A stretch of DNA of 64,000 bases from Muribaculaceae bacterium (lineage in GTDB: Bacteria > Bacteroidota > Bacteroidia > Bacteroidales > Muribaculaceae), in NCBI GenBank assembly GCA_022509105.1, contig JAFLTV010000005.1, positions 1 to 64,000 on the forward strand, read 5' to 3'. A program made the translations under genes and the position numbers. Shown piece by piece: positions 1 through 8,747 of this stretch. Each line of letters opens with the position of its first letter. Position 1 is the stretch's first letter. The notes under the pieces are model-generated. The model ran no database searches and had not been told where the DNA came from. It saw only the letters and a program-made list of their open reading frames with translations.

Positions 1-2
1 TA

Positions 3-638
3 ATTCATAATCCCAATTTTAAAGTGGTCGAATTTGACCACTTTAGAATTTCTGCCGGCTTGCCAACATTCGTTTTAAGTGCATCCGAATGGATTGAAAA
101 GACAAATGCAATCGGTATTGTAGTAAAAAAGGGTCGTTATGGTGGTACTTATGCTCATAAAGATATAGCATTTGAGTTTGGTTCCGCTATTAGTGTTCCC
201 TTCAAACTTTATCTTATTGAAGAATTTCAAAGACTTAAAACAGAAGAACAAAAGCAATTAGGATGGTCTGCAAAAAGGGAACTGTCTAAAATCAATTATC
301 GAATTCATACTGACGCAATTAAAGCAAACCTAATTCCTGCTCAAATTACAACGGCACAAGCAAATATCATATATGCTAATGAAGCAGATGTTTTAAATAT
401 GGCAATGTTTGGGAAGACGGCTAAGCAATGGAGGGATGAAAATCCTGATTTGAAAGGTAATATCCGGGACTATGCTTCTATTAATGAATTGATATGTCTT
501 TCCAATATGGAAAATCTCAATGCTGTATTTATCGAACAGGGTATGCCTCAGTCGGAACGCTTAATAAAACTAAATCAAATTGCCATTCATCAAATGTCAG
601 TGCTTGAATCTAATAATGACAGGAAATTATTGAAATGA
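3..638 (+). CDS. KilA-N domain protein, 5' end outside window
   Basis: The reading frame is open to the left edge, and the residues before the first GTG (position 24) read NPNFKVVEF, the middle of a KilA-N domain, so the gene starts before the window. Visible family hallmarks are SEWIEKTNAIGI, then GRYGGTYAHKDIAFEF and KLYLIEEFQRLK, which fill the first 75 residues; the remaining ~130 residues are the helical C-terminal part usual for chromosomal Bacteroidetes KilA-N proteins. KilA-N domains occur in phage and accessory proteins and are thought to bind DNA. The cellular role is unknown. It lies upstream of a separately promoted exonuclease gene. Domain call is confident; function is not. Confidence 0.85.
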   Translation: MHNPNFKVVEFDHFRISAGLPTFVLSASEWIEKTNAIGIVVKKGRYGGTYAHKDIAFEFGSAISVPFKLYLIEEFQRLKTEEQKQLGWSAKRELSKINYRIHTDAIKANLIPAQITTAQANIIYANEADVLNMAMFGKTAKQWRDENPDLKGNIRDYASINELICLSNMENLNAVFIEQGMPQSERLIKLNQIAIHQMSVLESNNDRKLLK

Positions 639-662
639 GAAATAAACTTCTAATATTCGTTG

Positions 663-670
663 TAATTTTG
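663..670 (+). promoter_or_regulatory. -7 promoter element for the exonuclease gene
   Basis: TAATTTTG fits the Bacteroidetes -7 consensus TAnnTTTG and ends 41 bases before the ATG at 712, predicting a leader of about 35 nt. No clear -33 TTTG is seen at the usual distance, so the call is moderate. Confidence 0.45.
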
Positions 671-711
671 CTAAAGTAATGAAAAACATGAAGACTTGAT
701 TTCTTTGGGAT

Positions 712-1200
712 ATGAAAGACTTTGCAGCAATAGATTTTGAAACCGCCAATGGCCGACGTTCCAGTGTTTGCAGTGTCGGAATAGTTATTGTTAGAAACGG
801 AGAAATAATAGACCGTTTTTACAGTTTGATTCGTCCGCGACCAAATTATTATACACAATGGACAACAGCCATTCATGGTCTTGACCACTATGACACAGAT
901 TATGAAGACAATTTCCCCGAAGTTTGGGCAAAAGTCTGCAATAAGCTTGAAGGACTGCCATTGGTAGCCCATAACAAACCTTTCGATGAGAGTTGTCTTA
1001 AAGCCGTCTTTCTGGAATATGGCATGGAATATCCGGGATATGAATTTCATTGCACTCTGGCCGCTTCCAGAAGATGCCTCAAACTTCCAAACCACCAGCT
1101 TCATACTGTCGCAGCGGCCTGCGGCTATGAGCTGGACAATCATCACCATGCTCTCGCTGATGCGGAAGCTTGTGCTTGTATTGCCATGAAACTATTGTAA
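712..1200 (+). CDS. DEDDh-type 3'-5' exonuclease (DnaQ/RNase T fold)
   Basis: A 162-residue single-domain exonuclease. The DEDDh residues are visible: D8-F-E10 (AIDFET), D92 in HNKPFD, and H145...D150 in HHALADAEA. These bind two metal ions and cleave 3' nucleotides. The protein is the length of a bare exonuclease domain, with no BRCT or polymerase-binding tail, so it resembles the stand-alone epsilon-like exonucleases common in Bacteroidales. Its last 9 bases overlap the 3' end of the convergent recombinase gene. A -7 element at 663-670 supports separate transcription. Substrate (proofreading, repair or RNA trimming) cannot be told from sequence. Confidence 0.85.
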   Translation: MKDFAAIDFETANGRRSSVCSVGIVIVRNGEIIDRFYSLIRPRPNYYTQWTTAIHGLDHYDTDYEDNFPEVWAKVCNKLEGLPLVAHNKPFDESCLKAVFLEYGMEYPGYEFHCTLAASRRCLKLPNHQLHTVAAACGYELDNHHHALADAEACACIAMKLL

Positions 1201-2124
1201 TTTGCCGGGAGCGGATTTTTTCTTAAAATGGGGATGATGATCGAGAAGCTCACGTCGAAGCCGACTTCTGTCAAGATGAAGATAGAGTTCGGTGGTGGAG
1301 ATGCTTTCATGTCCGAGCATCTCCTGGATTGCACGAAGATTCGCACCTCCTTCCAGCAGATGAGTGGCAAAAGAATGTCGGAGAGTGTGAGGTGAAACCG
1401 TCTTGGTTATCCCGGCCATTGCAGCCAGGTCTCTGATAATAATGAAAATCATCTGGCGTGTCAGCGGCCTCCCTCTCCTGTTAAGGAAAATGATATCGTT
1501 CCCCTCGGGCTTCACATCTAAAAAACGTCTGAAGGAAAGATATTGGGCAATGAGCTCAGAGGCTAACGGAGAGATCGGCACTATCCTTTGTTTGCTTCCC
1601 TTGCCTTCCACGATTATAAGATTCTCCTGAAGATCAAGACGGGAAATACGCGCATCAATCAGTTCAGACACTCGAAGTCCCGACCCATATAAGGTTTCGA
1701 TTATGGCCCGATTCCTGAGGCTTTCATCCTTGTCGGAGGGTATGGCCGCGATGAGGGCGTCGATCTCTTCCACGCTTAAAACTTCCGGAAGGTCGCGACC
1801 TAAATGTGGCGACTCAATCAGTTCGGAAGGATCCTCCTCTATATAACCCTCAAGACGAAGAAATTTAAAAAAGGAACGTATGCCGGATAAAAGTCTGTTT
1901 TGAGAGCGCGGAGAGATTCCCAAGTCATGAACAATGGCAAGAAAGGAATGGAGGTCTTCGGGGCGAATGTTGTCAAACTGCAGATTGTTTCGCTCCACAT
2001 AACCAATCAGATGAGAAACATCATTGATATATGCAGCCGCCGTGTTTGCCGACAGGCCTTTCTCAAGCAGAATATAAGCCTCATAATCCTGAAGCAAAGC
2101 GGAGTTTCCTTTCAGGGGTCGCAT
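1192..2124 (-). CDS. xerD: Tyrosine recombinase, XerC/XerD type
   Basis: A 310-residue phage-integrase-fold recombinase. An N-terminal SAM-like core-binding domain (about 8-95) is followed by the catalytic domain with R151 (GSGLRVSEL), K175, H246-xx-R249 (SPHTLRHSFATHLLEGGA), H272 and nucleophile Y281. Length and lack of extra domains match Xer proteins that resolve chromosome dimers at dif, rather than integrases of elements. It is the last gene of a leftward run with YfhO and the small protein at 2128, 3 bases after the latter. The choice of XerD over XerC is a best guess, since Bacteroidales carry both plus paralogues. Confidence 0.85.
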   Translation of the reverse strand: MRPLKGNSALLQDYEAYILLEKGLSANTAAAYINDVSHLIGYVERNNLQFDNIRPEDLHSFLAIVHDLGISPRSQNRLLSGIRSFFKFLRLEGYIEEDPSELIESPHLGRDLPEVLSVEEIDALIAAIPSDKDESLRNRAIIETLYGSGLRVSELIDARISRLDLQENLIIVEGKGSKQRIVPISPLASELIAQYLSFRRFLDVKPEGNDIIFLNRRGRPLTRQMIFIIIRDLAAMAGITKTVSPHTLRHSFATHLLEGGANLRAIQEMLGHESISTTELYLHLDRSRLRRELLDHHPHFKKKSAPGKLQ

Positions 2125-2127
2125 ACC

Positions 2128-2679
2128 TTAGAAATTTATATCATAAGCCACATAGGCCATTTCCTTGCGAGGAATCAAAAGCATCTTATTCTTGTCTTCA
2201 AGCAGCAAGCCGTTTTGAATCGGCCTCGACAGAAACTGCCGAAGGGAATTGTCGGGGTTTTCTGCCAAGACAGCCACAGAGCTATCCAGGGCTTTCACTA
2301 TAATATCAAGGTTTGGAATTGAAGACTCTATGACCATGAAATCTCCCGAATGAAAACCGAATGATTTATCATCTTTTAGCTGCCGACATTCTATTCCCAA
2401 TGCATCGGCGGCTAACGACAAGGCTTGAGGGGACAGGGAAGAGACCACAAAGCGTTTCGCCTTAAGAAAGACAGCCAGACGTATAAACCATTTTGCCTTA
2501 CGGGCTATTTTGGGCGACACATCCGGCAAATCATTTATAGCGTCATAGGCATAGTAACCGTAGTTTTTCGGTCTTATGACATCTCCCACAAATTTGAACG
2601 CATAGGGAGAATGAACACCGAATCCTCTTGAATGGCGTTTACGCAGAAATGCCTTGGCAAACCGTCTAAAGGGGTTCAT
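2128..2679 (-). CDS. Conserved Bacteroidetes protein with GxGVHSPYAF motif
   Basis: 183 residues. The N-terminus contains RGFGVHSPYAFKFV, a signature seen at the start of a Bacteroidetes family often annotated as class I methyltransferase-like. A normal glycine-rich SAM loop is not obvious here: the expected stretch reads FLKAKRFVVSSLSPQALSLA, so activity is doubtful. The gene overlaps the end of the YfhO gene by 4 bases (ATGA), so the two are probably translationally coupled. No signal peptide or membrane segment. Function unknown. Confidence 0.6.
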   Translation of the reverse strand: MNPFRRFAKAFLRKRHSRGFGVHSPYAFKFVGDVIRPKNYGYYAYDAINDLPDVSPKIARKAKWFIRLAVFLKAKRFVVSSLSPQALSLAADALGIECRQLKDDKSFGFHSGDFMVIESSIPNLDIIVKALDSSVAVLAENPDNSLRQFLSRPIQNGLLLEDKNKMLLIPRKEMAYVAYDINF

Positions 2680-5132
2680 TCCTTTGGTTTCCTGATCTGA
2701 AAGTAAAGATTTCTACCCCAAAGGCCTAAAGCACCGGCACAGATGATTCCGATCAGACATAGCGACACTATGGCCAGTGCATTTGTGGTTTTGATAGATT
2801 CCGGATCAAATACAAATTCTATCAGATGCTCGCCTGCCGGCACTTTTATAGCCCTCAACACATAGTCCACTCTGCCGATGGGCACTGTCTCGCCGTCAAT
2901 AGTGGCTTTCCATCCCCATGGGAAATAAATCTCACTAAACACTGCCAGATTCTCCTTTGCAGATTTCGAATGATAGGAAAGCTTGTTGGGAGCATATTTG
3001 GTTTCATAGATGGTGTCGCCCGGTGCCGGAGGTGTAGCCTGACCCAATACATCTTCAAACATAACGTCAGATACTGCCATTACACCCGGATTGATTGAAT
3101 CAAGGGCTGCCATCTCCTGATTAGGAGTCTTTACATAGGATATCCTGTCGACAAACCATACATTGCCGAGGGCTTCATCATTCTGTTCCACCTGATTGCC
3201 GTTGAGAATATATTTGGCATTAAGCATGTTGAGCACACCGGGATTTCCCTTCATGATCTGATTATCGATAAGGTCGTTATATCGTGTCAGCTTTGCCGCA
3301 TGATATCCGCCTATAGTCTTATGGAAATAAGAAGACCGGGCGTCTCCGAATCCGGCAACATCAAGCACACGGTAGTTGGTGGTGTCTTTAAGTATCTGTC
3401 TGTCGGCCTCCGTCATGGCGAAGACAGTGGTTTTCGGCTTTTCGGGCACAAAGTTTTCGCTATTGACATAGCGTTTGTTGAGCGGATAAAGGTCGATGAC
3501 AGCCAGCAATGTGAGGCAGCAGACAAAAAGAGCAGGCTGCTTGAAAACATTCTTGAACCACATCATCATGAGGCAGAAACCTATAATGATAAAAAGCATC
3601 GAACGCCCGCTGTCGGCCGACACCAGACTCAGGCGGCTCTCGCTCACAGCGTTGATAATCCGAGCATAAACAGGATTGGAGAATGCGCCGGCTTCTGTGA
3701 GCTGTCTTGTCTCCTCGGCGGTAAACGGACTGCCGAAAAATCCCGGGCTCACCCATCCTATAAAGCAGATGAGCGCAAAAAATCCAAAGACCGTATAGAA
3801 GGTCCATTTAAATTTCCCGAGGAAATTTTCCGTCTTTATCATTTTCCGGATACACAAGGCTGCAAGCAAAGGCACTGTGAATTCCACCACTACGAGTATG
3901 CTCGAGACTGTCCTGAACTTGTTGTAGCCGGGGAAATAATCAATGAAGAAATCAGTCAACGGGTTGAAATTATGTCCCCAAGAGAGAGCTAGGGCCAACA
4001 CCGAAGAAGCGAAGAGGGCCCATTTTATGGGGCCGTCTACCACAAACAGAGCCAGGATTGCCAGAACGAAAATGAAGGCTCCGACATACACAGGGCCGTT
4101 TGTCATAGGTTGGTCGCCGAAATATTGAGGGAACTGAGCCATGAACTGCCGTTCTTCAGGAGATAAGGGAGTCTGTTGGGCCTTATCAGTCTGTGCCACC
4201 GACAGCATCTGATTCTGTCCGGCAACAGGCTTGAGAGTCGCCCCTCCCTTTACATTTGGAATCAGAAGGGTCATGGATTCGTCGACACCATAGCTCCAGG
4301 CTGTGATATAAGCCTTGTCAAGACCTGTGGCCTGACTACCGTTTTCGTTGACAAGGTCTGTGGCTTTCCCCCTTATTGTCTCTTTCGAATATTCCCAGGA
4401 ATTATAGAGATTGGCCGAATTTGCACCTACGGCAATTATTCCTCCAAGGATGCAGCAGGTAGTTGCAATCGACCATTGCAACATTTTGTTTTCTTTCAAA
4501 GCAATCCAGAGCCAAGCCAAAACCAGGAAGAAGATTACGAAACAGAAATAATAAGACATCTGGGGATGGTTGCTCTGCAGCTGCAAGGCTCCGAAGAGAG
4601 CCGTGAGAGCCGTGCCGGCTATATATTTACCCCTGTAGCAGAGGGCCAGACCTCCTATCGTTGGAGGCACATAAGCGAGCGCGAGGAATTTCCAGATATG
4701 TCCAGCGCCGATTATTATTATGAAATAGGTGGAGAATCCCCATGCAATTGAAGCAAACAGGGAAGTATACCATCGGAATTTGAAGCAGAGACACATGATG
4801 AAGAAACCCAGCATCATGATGAAAAGGAGATTGCAGGGAGCCGGGAGCCATAATGAATACACCTTGGCCACTCCGGAGAGCACGTCGTTAGCCGGATAAG
4901 AGGGAGCAATCTGGAAATTAGGCATTCCGGAGAAAAGGGAATTTGTCCATCGTGTTGTTTCTCCTGTGGCCTCTTTATAAGCCAGGCCCTCCTGGCCGTT
5001 GGCCATTCCCTGCAGTGTGTCGGCCTGTTGCAACACATATCCCTCCTGAGCCTCGGGGAAGAAAAAGAAGATGGCCACCACCGCCAATAGCAGGGCAGCC
5101 AATATCGAATAGATATATTTGGGTTTTATCAT
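2676..5132 (-). CDS. YfhO-family multi-pass membrane protein
   Basis: An 818-residue integral membrane protein with an N-terminal anchor, about a dozen hydrophobic segments to residue ~540, a soluble stretch (~560-770), and a final membrane helix near 785-805. Layout and the C-terminal soluble domain ending in a beta-rich part (EIYFPWGWKATIDGETVPI) match the YfhO family, GT-C-like proteins that in Firmicutes help glycosylate lipoteichoic acid. Bacteroidetes lack that polymer, so here it more likely transfers sugars to a lipid-linked glycan or protein; this is inference. It lies 1 base after the Lrp gene and overlaps the next gene by 4 bases. Confidence 0.8.
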   Translation of the reverse strand: MIKPKYIYSILAALLLAVVAIFFFFPEAQEGYVLQQADTLQGMANGQEGLAYKEATGETTRWTNSLFSGMPNFQIAPSYPANDVLSGVAKVYSLWLPAPCNLLFIMMLGFFIMCLCFKFRWYTSLFASIAWGFSTYFIIIIGAGHIWKFLALAYVPPTIGGLALCYRGKYIAGTALTALFGALQLQSNHPQMSYYFCFVIFFLVLAWLWIALKENKMLQWSIATTCCILGGIIAVGANSANLYNSWEYSKETIRGKATDLVNENGSQATGLDKAYITAWSYGVDESMTLLIPNVKGGATLKPVAGQNQMLSVAQTDKAQQTPLSPEERQFMAQFPQYFGDQPMTNGPVYVGAFIFVLAILALFVVDGPIKWALFASSVLALALSWGHNFNPLTDFFIDYFPGYNKFRTVSSILVVVEFTVPLLAALCIRKMIKTENFLGKFKWTFYTVFGFFALICFIGWVSPGFFGSPFTAEETRQLTEAGAFSNPVYARIINAVSESRLSLVSADSGRSMLFIIIGFCLMMMWFKNVFKQPALFVCCLTLLAVIDLYPLNKRYVNSENFVPEKPKTTVFAMTEADRQILKDTTNYRVLDVAGFGDARSSYFHKTIGGYHAAKLTRYNDLIDNQIMKGNPGVLNMLNAKYILNGNQVEQNDEALGNVWFVDRISYVKTPNQEMAALDSINPGVMAVSDVMFEDVLGQATPPAPGDTIYETKYAPNKLSYHSKSAKENLAVFSEIYFPWGWKATIDGETVPIGRVDYVLRAIKVPAGEHLIEFVFDPESIKTTNALAIVSLCLIGIICAGALGLWGRNLYFQIRKPKE

Positions 5133-5133
5133 G

Positions 5134-5601
5134 TCAGTCTTCGTCCACCGGTATGTTTATCTGGCGATCAATGCTTTGTTCCAATGAAATGAGAGTTTCT
5201 GTCTCCGTAACGCCCGGGATGCTGAATATGCGGTCGTTGATAAGATTCATCAGATGATGATTGTCTTGCACATATAATTTCACAAGCAGGGCGTAGGGGC
5301 CTGTTGTGCAATGACATTCCACCACATCCGGTATTTTTTCAAGAGCTTTCACAACATCCTTATACATGGATCCCTTTTCCAGGTTCACTCCTATGTAGGT
5401 GCATGTGTTATAACCTAAAGCTTTAGGATCAACCGAATATCCGGAGCCTGTGATAACGTTCATTTCGATAAGGCGCTGGATTCTCTGATGGATTGCAGCC
5501 CTCGAAACGCCACATTCTTCTGCAACATCTTTAGATGCTATGCGGGCGTTTCTCATAATGATATTTAATATCTTTTTGTCAAGATTATCTACTTTTTCCA
5601 T
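5134..5601 (-). CDS. Lrp/AsnC-family transcriptional regulator
   Basis: 155 residues with the usual two parts: an N-terminal winged helix-turn-helix (about 6-55, LDKKILNIIMRNARIASKDVAEECGV in separate segments, RAAIHQRIQRL) and a C-terminal RAM/AsnC ligand domain (about 70-145). Such proteins form octamers that respond to amino acids. It is the first gene of the run Lrp-YfhO-small protein-recombinase, with one base to the next gene and a -7 element upstream, so it may regulate its own operon. Ligand unknown. Confidence 0.9.
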   Translation of the reverse strand: MEKVDNLDKKILNIIMRNARIASKDVAEECGVSRAAIHQRIQRLIEMNVITGSGYSVDPKALGYNTCTYIGVNLEKGSMYKDVVKALEKIPDVVECHCTTGPYALLVKLYVQDNHHLMNLINDRIFSIPGVTETETLISLEQSIDRQINIPVDED

Positions 5602-5624
5602 GGCATTATTCAGGTTTGTTACTG

Positions 5625-5655
5625 CAAATTTATAACAAAATTCTCAAACCACAAT
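5625..5655 (-). promoter_or_regulatory. Promoter of the Lrp-YfhO operon
   Basis: On the minus strand TAAATTTG (5625-5632) matches the -7 consensus. An ATTG at 5652-5655, 19 bases further upstream, is a one-mismatch -33 element. It predicts a leader of about 20 nt before the Lrp start codon. Confidence 0.55.
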
Positions 5656-5684
5656 AAAAAATAAAGACAATTAATGGAAAAATG

Positions 5685-6920
5685 TCAGTTTCGGGCGGCT
5701 GCTTGCGTCATTGCGAAACGGCGTGCTATAAATGCTGTGAGCATCCCGATAATCAAAACAGGCACAAAAGTTATGGCCAGATCCAGCCATTCCACCATTA
5801 CGGGATAGGCCTGCACAACAAGGGCCTCAGGGTCGCCGGCAAGCTTTATAAACCCATATTTCTCTTGTAAAAGGGAAAGGCCTACTCCGAGAATCAGCCC
5901 TATGATGCCCCCCGTGAATGTGACAAGGAGGCTTTCCCACCAGAATATACCGCCGATTCTTCTCTTATTGAGGCCGATATCCGAAAGAGTGGTGATGGAT
6001 GTCTGTTTTTCAATAATCAGCATACAGAGGGTGCTGATGATATTAAAGGAAGCTATAAGAAGTATGAAAGCAAGCAGCAGGAATGTGATCCATTTTTCTA
6101 TCTTGACCATTCTGAAACTAACTTCTTGCTGCTCAAAGCGGTCTTTGACAACAAATTCATCTCCAAGATGGTCTGAAAGATTTTGTGTTAAAGCCGTGAG
6201 AGAGGCGCCGGGCTCAGCTTGAATCTCGATAGAGGAAGCTTCCGTTTCATATTGAAAGAGCTCGCGGGCTGTTTCGATATCGCATATCACGGTGTTTTCA
6301 TCAAAATCATTTTGCAGAGAGCGGAAAATGGAACTGATTTTTACGGAATCTGTCAGAAATGAAGATGCCGGATTTGCCGGGTTGATACGTCCGATTCGCC
6401 TTGGAGTGAATATAAGCAGGTTGTCTTCAACTCCATAAATTCCGAGTCTCTGAGCAACTCCGATTGATATGGAGGCATCTTCCGGGGTATAGACTGCAAC
6501 AGGAGACCCATCCATCAGAAGGGAATCTATGGAAGTGATTTTGGCATATTGTCCGGGCACCACTCCCTTGAGGGTTATGGGCATCTCTTTAGAATTAGCA
6601 ATCACCAGGGCGTTGTCTGTGACAGAAGGCATTGCAATTCCAACTCCCGGAAATTGAGAAAGCGCCTCTGCCAAAGAATCACCGTCAAGAATGGTTTTTC
6701 CATGAGCCGGAGTGATAGAGATATCGGTGGTCAGCGAGTCAAGCCGATGATTGAGGTGGGTTCTGAAACCGTTGAACACCGACAATACAATAACGATTGC
6801 AGCCGTGGCTACAGCCACTCCCACAATCGAAATAATGGAAATAGCGCTCACCGCCCCGTGGGATTTCGGTGCGGTGAGGTATCTCCAAGCCAATTTTAAT
6901 GCCAGAGGCACTCTTGTCAT
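5685..6920 (-). CDS. FtsX-like ABC transporter permease, LolC/LolE type
   Basis: 411 residues with the LolC/E topology: one N-terminal membrane helix (about 24-50, VGVAVATAAIVIVLSVFNGF), a large periplasmic MacB-like domain (about 55-265), then three C-terminal helices (about 275-400) ending in the FtsX domain. In proteobacteria such permeases extract lipoproteins from the inner membrane with the ATPase LolD; Bacteroidetes homologues are assumed to do likewise. The start overlaps the rbfA stop by 4 bases, an arrangement that recurs in Bacteroidales. No ATPase partner is in the window. Confidence 0.85.
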   Translation of the reverse strand: MTRVPLALKLAWRYLTAPKSHGAVSAISIISIVGVAVATAAIVIVLSVFNGFRTHLNHRLDSLTTDISITPAHGKTILDGDSLAEALSQFPGVGIAMPSVTDNALVIANSKEMPITLKGVVPGQYAKITSIDSLLMDGSPVAVYTPEDASISIGVAQRLGIYGVEDNLLIFTPRRIGRINPANPASSFLTDSVKISSIFRSLQNDFDENTVICDIETARELFQYETEASSIEIQAEPGASLTALTQNLSDHLGDEFVVKDRFEQQEVSFRMVKIEKWITFLLLAFILLIASFNIISTLCMLIIEKQTSITTLSDIGLNKRRIGGIFWWESLLVTFTGGIIGLILGVGLSLLQEKYGFIKLAGDPEALVVQAYPVMVEWLDLAITFVPVLIIGMLTAFIARRFAMTQAAARN

Positions 6921-7288
6921 TCAGGTAATTTTTCCTCTTCGGAGAGCTCTTTGTGCGGCCCGAGCAACCTGTCGATGTTTTCTATATAATCGAGCGAGTC
7001 GTCAAGATAGAACTGAAGTTCGGGGCACTTGCGGAGCACATCCTTTACATTTTGGGCGAGCTCATACCTTACGGTTTTCGCCTGTTTGTTAATATTCTCA
7101 AGAATCTGAGCGCTCTTGTCGGAGGGGAAAATGCTCAGATATGCTTTAGCGATGCTTAAGTCGGGAGAGACCCGCACAGCGCTCACGGATACCAACACGC
7201 CACCAAGAGCCGATGTCTGCTTGCGGAATATTTCGCTAAGTTCTTTTTGAATCAGCCGGGCTATTTTCGCTTGTCTTTTGCTTTCCAT
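6917..7288 (-). CDS. rbfA: 30S ribosome-binding factor RbfA
   Basis: 123 residues, the usual length. It begins MESKRQAKIARLIQKELSEI in the KH-like RbfA fold and has the central segment VRVSPDLSIAKAYLSIFP followed by VRYELAQNVKDVLRKCPELQFYLDDSLDY, typical of the family. RbfA assists late maturation of the 16S rRNA 5' end during cold growth and assembly. It is first in a two-gene leftward unit with the LolC/E-type permease (4-base overlap). Confidence 0.92.
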   Translation of the reverse strand: MESKRQAKIARLIQKELSEIFRKQTSALGGVLVSVSAVRVSPDLSIAKAYLSIFPSDKSAQILENINKQAKTVRYELAQNVKDVLRKCPELQFYLDDSLDYIENIDRLLGPHKELSEEEKLPE

Positions 7289-7360
7289 AATCTTATTTTT
7301 TAGAGGGGAACGGAGCTTTCCGTTTCCGAAGTTCTAAAATGATAACAAATCGCAGCGCTG

Positions 7361-8017
7361 TTAGGTTTTCTTTAACTTATGAATGATTGTTATTCCGTCT
7401 CTGATAGGGATGATGGCGGTTTCTGTTTCCGGGAAATTTGCCACCATATCGTTGAAAGCCATAATCCCTTTTGTCTGAGAGGAGTGGGGGCAATTTTCAG
7501 TTACGTGTCCATCCCAAAGAGTGTTGTCGGCTATAATGAAGCCTCCGGGCCTGACAAGAGGGAATAATTTTTTGAAATACTCCGCATATTGCCTTTTATC
7601 AGCGTCTATAAAGGCCAGGTCGAATTCGTTGTCGTTCCATTTGCCGAGGAGCTCGAGGGCATCGCCGATATGCAGTGTTATTTTATTCCCATGGTCGGAT
7701 TTGGCCAGATTGGAAAGGATCACATCTTTCAACTCATCGTCGACTTCTATTGTGTCGAGGGTTGCGTCTTCCTCCAGAGCCTCCGCAATACAAAGAGCGG
7801 AATATCCAGTAAAAGTGCCTAATTCTATCACTTTTTTCGGCTTAATCATGGCTACAAGCATTTTCAGCAGACGTCCCTGGATATGCCCGGAACACATTCG
7901 GCCGTTGATGTAGCGAAGATTTGTGAGACGGTCGATCTCCTTGAGCTCTTCGGGTTCGGGACTTACATGAGCTTCAATATAGTCTTCCAGGTCGGCAATC
8001 ATATCGGCAATCAGCAA
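7361..8017 (-). CDS. Class I SAM-dependent O-methyltransferase
   Basis: 218 residues of the caffeoyl-CoA O-methyltransferase-like family. The SAM-binding motif is KKVIELGTFTGYSALCIAEAL (residues 61-81), motif II DTIEVDDEL, and the metal-binding FDLAFIDADKRQY near 132-144, then GGFIIADNTLWDGHV. Such enzymes methylate catechol-like hydroxyls using a divalent metal. Its start directly abuts the aroQ stop (8018/8017), so the two are co-transcribed; the pairing is frequent in Bacteroidales, but the substrate is unknown. Confidence 0.88.
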   Translation of the reverse strand: MLIADMIADLEDYIEAHVSPEPEELKEIDRLTNLRYINGRMCSGHIQGRLLKMLVAMIKPKKVIELGTFTGYSALCIAEALEEDATLDTIEVDDELKDVILSNLAKSDHGNKITLHIGDALELLGKWNDNEFDLAFIDADKRQYAEYFKKLFPLVRPGGFIIADNTLWDGHVTENCPHSSQTKGIMAFNDMVANFPETETAIIPIRDGITIIHKLKKT

Positions 8018-8443
8018 TTATAGCGACAAAAGGAAAGAGACGGCCATATTATATCCGAAAAGGCCGCAACCGGAAATAATTCCTTTGCAGAATGGCGCGG
8101 TCACAGATTTTTTCCGGAAATCTTCACGCGATGTGATATTGGAGATGTGCACTTCCACCACCGGAGTAGAGATGGAAGCTATTGCATCGGCGATTGCGTA
8201 GGAATAATGGGCGTAGGCTCCGGGATTTATGACAATCCCCTTACATTCAGACGAGCTATAGCCAAGATGATGCAATTTGTCGATGATTTCTCCTTCCGAA
8301 TTGCTTTGGAAATATTCTATAGGAGTATCCGGGAATTGCTCTCTGAGCTTTGGGAGGAAACTTTCGAAAGTTTGCGACCCATAGATTTCGGGTTGACGCT
8401 TGCCCAGGAGATTCAGGTTTGGTCCGTTAATAATTGTGATCAT
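8018..8443 (-). CDS. aroQ: Type II 3-dehydroquinate dehydratase
   Basis: 141 residues, typical for the dodecameric type II enzyme. Family signatures: NGPNLNLLGKRQPEIYG at the N-terminus with the catalytic Tyr, NSEGEIIDKLH, NPGAYAHYS with the catalytic His, and VEVHISNITSREDFR. It converts 3-dehydroquinate to 3-dehydroshikimate in aromatic amino-acid synthesis. It is followed without a gap by the O-methyltransferase. No own promoter is obvious; a hairpin (GAATCC/GGATTC, 8471-8486) lies between it and the upstream tRNA terminator. Confidence 0.95.
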   Translation of the reverse strand: MITIINGPNLNLLGKRQPEIYGSQTFESFLPKLREQFPDTPIEYFQSNSEGEIIDKLHHLGYSSSECKGIVINPGAYAHYSYAIADAIASISTPVVEVHISNITSREDFRKKSVTAPFCKGIISGCGLFGYNMAVSFLLSL

Positions 8444-8502
8444 AAGGCGTTAGAAGGTTTCGATGTTCGGAATCCTTTTCGGATTCGGGAAGGGAGGCTA
8501 TA

Positions 8503-8539
8503 TAAAAAGAACAGCAGGAAACCGAAGTTTACTCTGCTG
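8503..8539 (-). terminator. Intrinsic terminator after tRNA-Asp
   Basis: On the minus strand CAGCAG and CTGCTG pair around an internal loop, and an inner AAAC/GTTT stem carries a UUCG tetraloop. A run TTCTTTTT follows. It stands 19 bases past the tRNA 3' end. Confidence 0.7.
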
Positions 8540-8557
8540 CTCTTCCTCTCTCCTCGG

Positions 8558-8631
8558 CGGTGCGGACGGGACTTGAACCCGCGACCCCCGGCGTGACAGG
8601 CCGGTATTCTAACCAACTGAACTACCGCACC
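8558..8631 (-). tRNA. tRNA-Asp (anticodon GTC)
   Basis: 74 nt cloverleaf on the minus strand. The acceptor stem GGTGCGG/CCGCACC is perfect, the D-arm contains AGTTCAGTTGGTTAGAAT, the anticodon loop is CTGTCAC (GTC), and the T-arm has GGTTCAAGTCC. The discriminator base is G, as required for Asp. CCA is not encoded (CCG follows). Confidence 0.95.
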
Positions 8632-8689
8632 AAGGTTTTGCATCGGGGAGTTTGAATTTGGATATTCTGTTCTTCCCTGTTTGCGAGTG

Positions 8690-8721
8690 CAAAGTTAAAG
8701 GGAATATTTCTATTCCCCAAA
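8690..8721 (-). promoter_or_regulatory. Promoter of tRNA-Asp
   Basis: Minus-strand -33 TTTG (8718-8721), exactly 20 bases, then -7 TAACTTTG (8690-8697). This is a full match to the Bacteroidetes consensus. Predicted leader about 50 nt. Confidence 0.85.
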
Positions 8722-8747
8722 TATTTTTTCAAAAAAATTTAATTTTT

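Noticed and set aside
7306-7330. Hairpin upstream of rbfA as terminator of the O-methyltransferase gene
   Set aside because: The stem has a bulge and no T run follows on the minus strand; evidence too weak to list.
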